This document shows positions 6,715-7,587 of a stretch of 7,587 bases of DNA, one piece after another. Source of the DNA: CAZOHN01 sp964579325 (lineage in GTDB: Bacteria; Pseudomonadota; Alphaproteobacteria; Rhodobacterales; Rhodobacteraceae); NCBI GenBank assembly GCA_964579325.1, contig CAZOHN010000176.1, positions 1 to 7,587 on the forward strand. The letters run 5' to 3'. The position numbers and the translations under genes were made by a program. Numbering within the stretch: the first letter of the stretch is position 1; each line of letters opens with the position of its first letter. The notes under the pieces are model-generated. The model was given only the letters and a program-made list of their open reading frames with translations, did no database searches and was not told the DNA's origin.

Positions 6715-7587
6715 CTAGCGTACCTCGAAGGTGGTGGACCGCGCCTCGACGCCGGCGAGGTCGGGCGTGACGGTATAGGTTCCAGGGCCGGGCAGGTCGA
6801 CCGGCAGTGCAAAAAGCCCGCCGCCCTCGGCCTGCGCAAGGCCGCGCTGGCGCCATCCGGTCGCGAGCGCGGCCACGGTGATGCGCGGGGTCGCGGCGGG
6901 GTCCAGCGCATCGCCGCCCTCCAGCCGGAAACGCAGCACTCCGTCCCCGGCCGAGGGCGGCTCGGCGAGGTGCAGGGCCACGCGCGGGGTCTCCTCGCGG
7001 TCGCCCGCGACCGTCACCGGCAGGCAGAGCGTCAGCCCGACCCCGGCCGTCAGCACGATCTCGTGTGCCCCCGCCGGCAGCGCCATCCGCGTGTGCCAGA
7101 TCCCCGTTTCACCCTCGCGCCAGCGGCGGTCGAGCGTCACGAGGCCGACGGGCTTCCCGCCGCGCAGGGCGAAGCCGGTCATCTGCGGCGCGTTGCCCAG
7201 GGCCTCGGGCGCGTCGATCTCGGACACCAGCCCGTTCACGGGGTTCATCGCCAGCACCGGCCCGGGCGCCTCGGTCGCGGTCAGCACCTGGCGCCAGCCC
7301 TCGGCAGGTGGCACAGGAGGGCCGAGCGCAAGCCGCCGCCAACGCGGGCCTTCGGGTGCGGCGCGGGTGTTGAGGACGGCGACGGCCGAGGCATCGGCGG
7401 CGAGGAGGTAGAGCCGGTCGTCTGTCATCAGCGCCTCGCCGATGGCAAAGCCCGCGTCGCCGATCACCTCGGCCACCTGCCCCCGGGCGAGGTCCACCAC
7501 CGCGATCACCCCCGCCGCGCTGTCGATCGCGTAGAGCTGCCGCCCGTTCTCGTCCGCCACCAGCCGGTCGGGCGCGGCGCCGAGCGC
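6715..7587 (-). CDS. YncE-like beta-propeller protein with C-terminal beta-sandwich, 5' end missing
   Basis: The last 290 residues of a protein whose start lies beyond the right edge. The visible N-terminal part has propeller-blade repeats of the YVTN/YncE type: PDRLVADENGRQLYAIDSA followed by GVIAVVDLARGQVAEVIGD, then a second blade DDRLYLLAADASAVAVLN and a third with GPVLAMNPVNGLVSEID. About residues 135 to 290 look different: beta-strand-rich, with a segment GIWHTRMALPAGAHEIVLTA and a C-terminal RITVAALATGW to LPGPGTYTVTPDL, reminiscent of Ig-like or YtkA-like periplasmic domains. Proteins with such propellers are usually periplasmic and often neighbour cytochromes and quinoprotein systems. 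The gene ends in TAG immediately before the SCO start, so the two are translationally coupled. The exact substrate or partner is unknown, and no signal peptide can be checked here. Confidence 0.72.
   Translation of the reverse strand, partial: ALGAAPDRLVADENGRQLYAIDSAAGVIAVVDLARGQVAEVIGDAGFAIGEALMTDDRLYLLAADASAVAVLNTRAAPEGPRWRRLALGPPVPPAEGWRQVLTATEAPGPVLAMNPVNGLVSEIDAPEALGNAPQMTGFALRGGKPVGLVTLDRRWREGETGIWHTRMALPAGAHEIVLTAGVGLTLCLPVTVAGDREETPRVALHLAEPPSAGDGVLRFRLEGGDALDPAATPRITVAALATGWRQRGLAQAEGGGLFALPVDLPGPGTYTVTPDLAGVEARSTTFEVR

Overview
The window is very GC-rich, with short intergenic gaps, overlapping start and stop codons, and protein sequences that resemble Alphaproteobacteria, most likely the Rhodobacter/Paracoccus group. 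That placement is an inference from composition and protein style; there is no rRNA or other marker here. A run of exactly 100 N (6077-6176) shows that this is a scaffolded draft assembly.

Left part (1-894): a minus-strand coding trace runs off the left edge and appears to carry a frameshift near 355-365. It belongs to no family I recognise. Upstream of it is about 380 bases without a convincing gene, containing a perfect 18-bp palindrome and a GC-rich inverted repeat.

Centre (895-3954, plus strand): a complete molybdate uptake locus. It has a short ModE-type regulator with only the DNA-binding domain, then periplasmic ModA, membrane ModB and the ATPase ModC. ModA, ModB and ModC are packed tightly (4-nt gap, then a 1-nt overlap), so they are probably one transcript. 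ModA binds oxyanion in the periplasm, ModB forms the channel and ModC drives transport. ModC keeps a C-terminal Mop domain, the only one in the window. A possible Mo-box lies over the end of modE, just ahead of modA.

Junction (3990 to about 4945, minus strand): a decayed C-terminal half of transketolase. Its conserved blocks are recognisable in order but lie in different reading frames, with small deletions.

Right part (4964-7587, minus strand): a tightly coupled cluster read from the right edge inwards. It encodes the end of a YncE-like beta-propeller protein with C-terminal beta-sandwich domains, a SCO/SenC-type copper/thiol protein, and an unusual fusion of a class I cytochrome c domain to a periplasmic ligand-binding domain. 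All three look exported, which suggests an uncharacterised periplasmic redox or metal-related module. The fusion gene is interrupted by the assembly gap. This cluster is the most interesting part of the window; its function cannot be read from the sequence.
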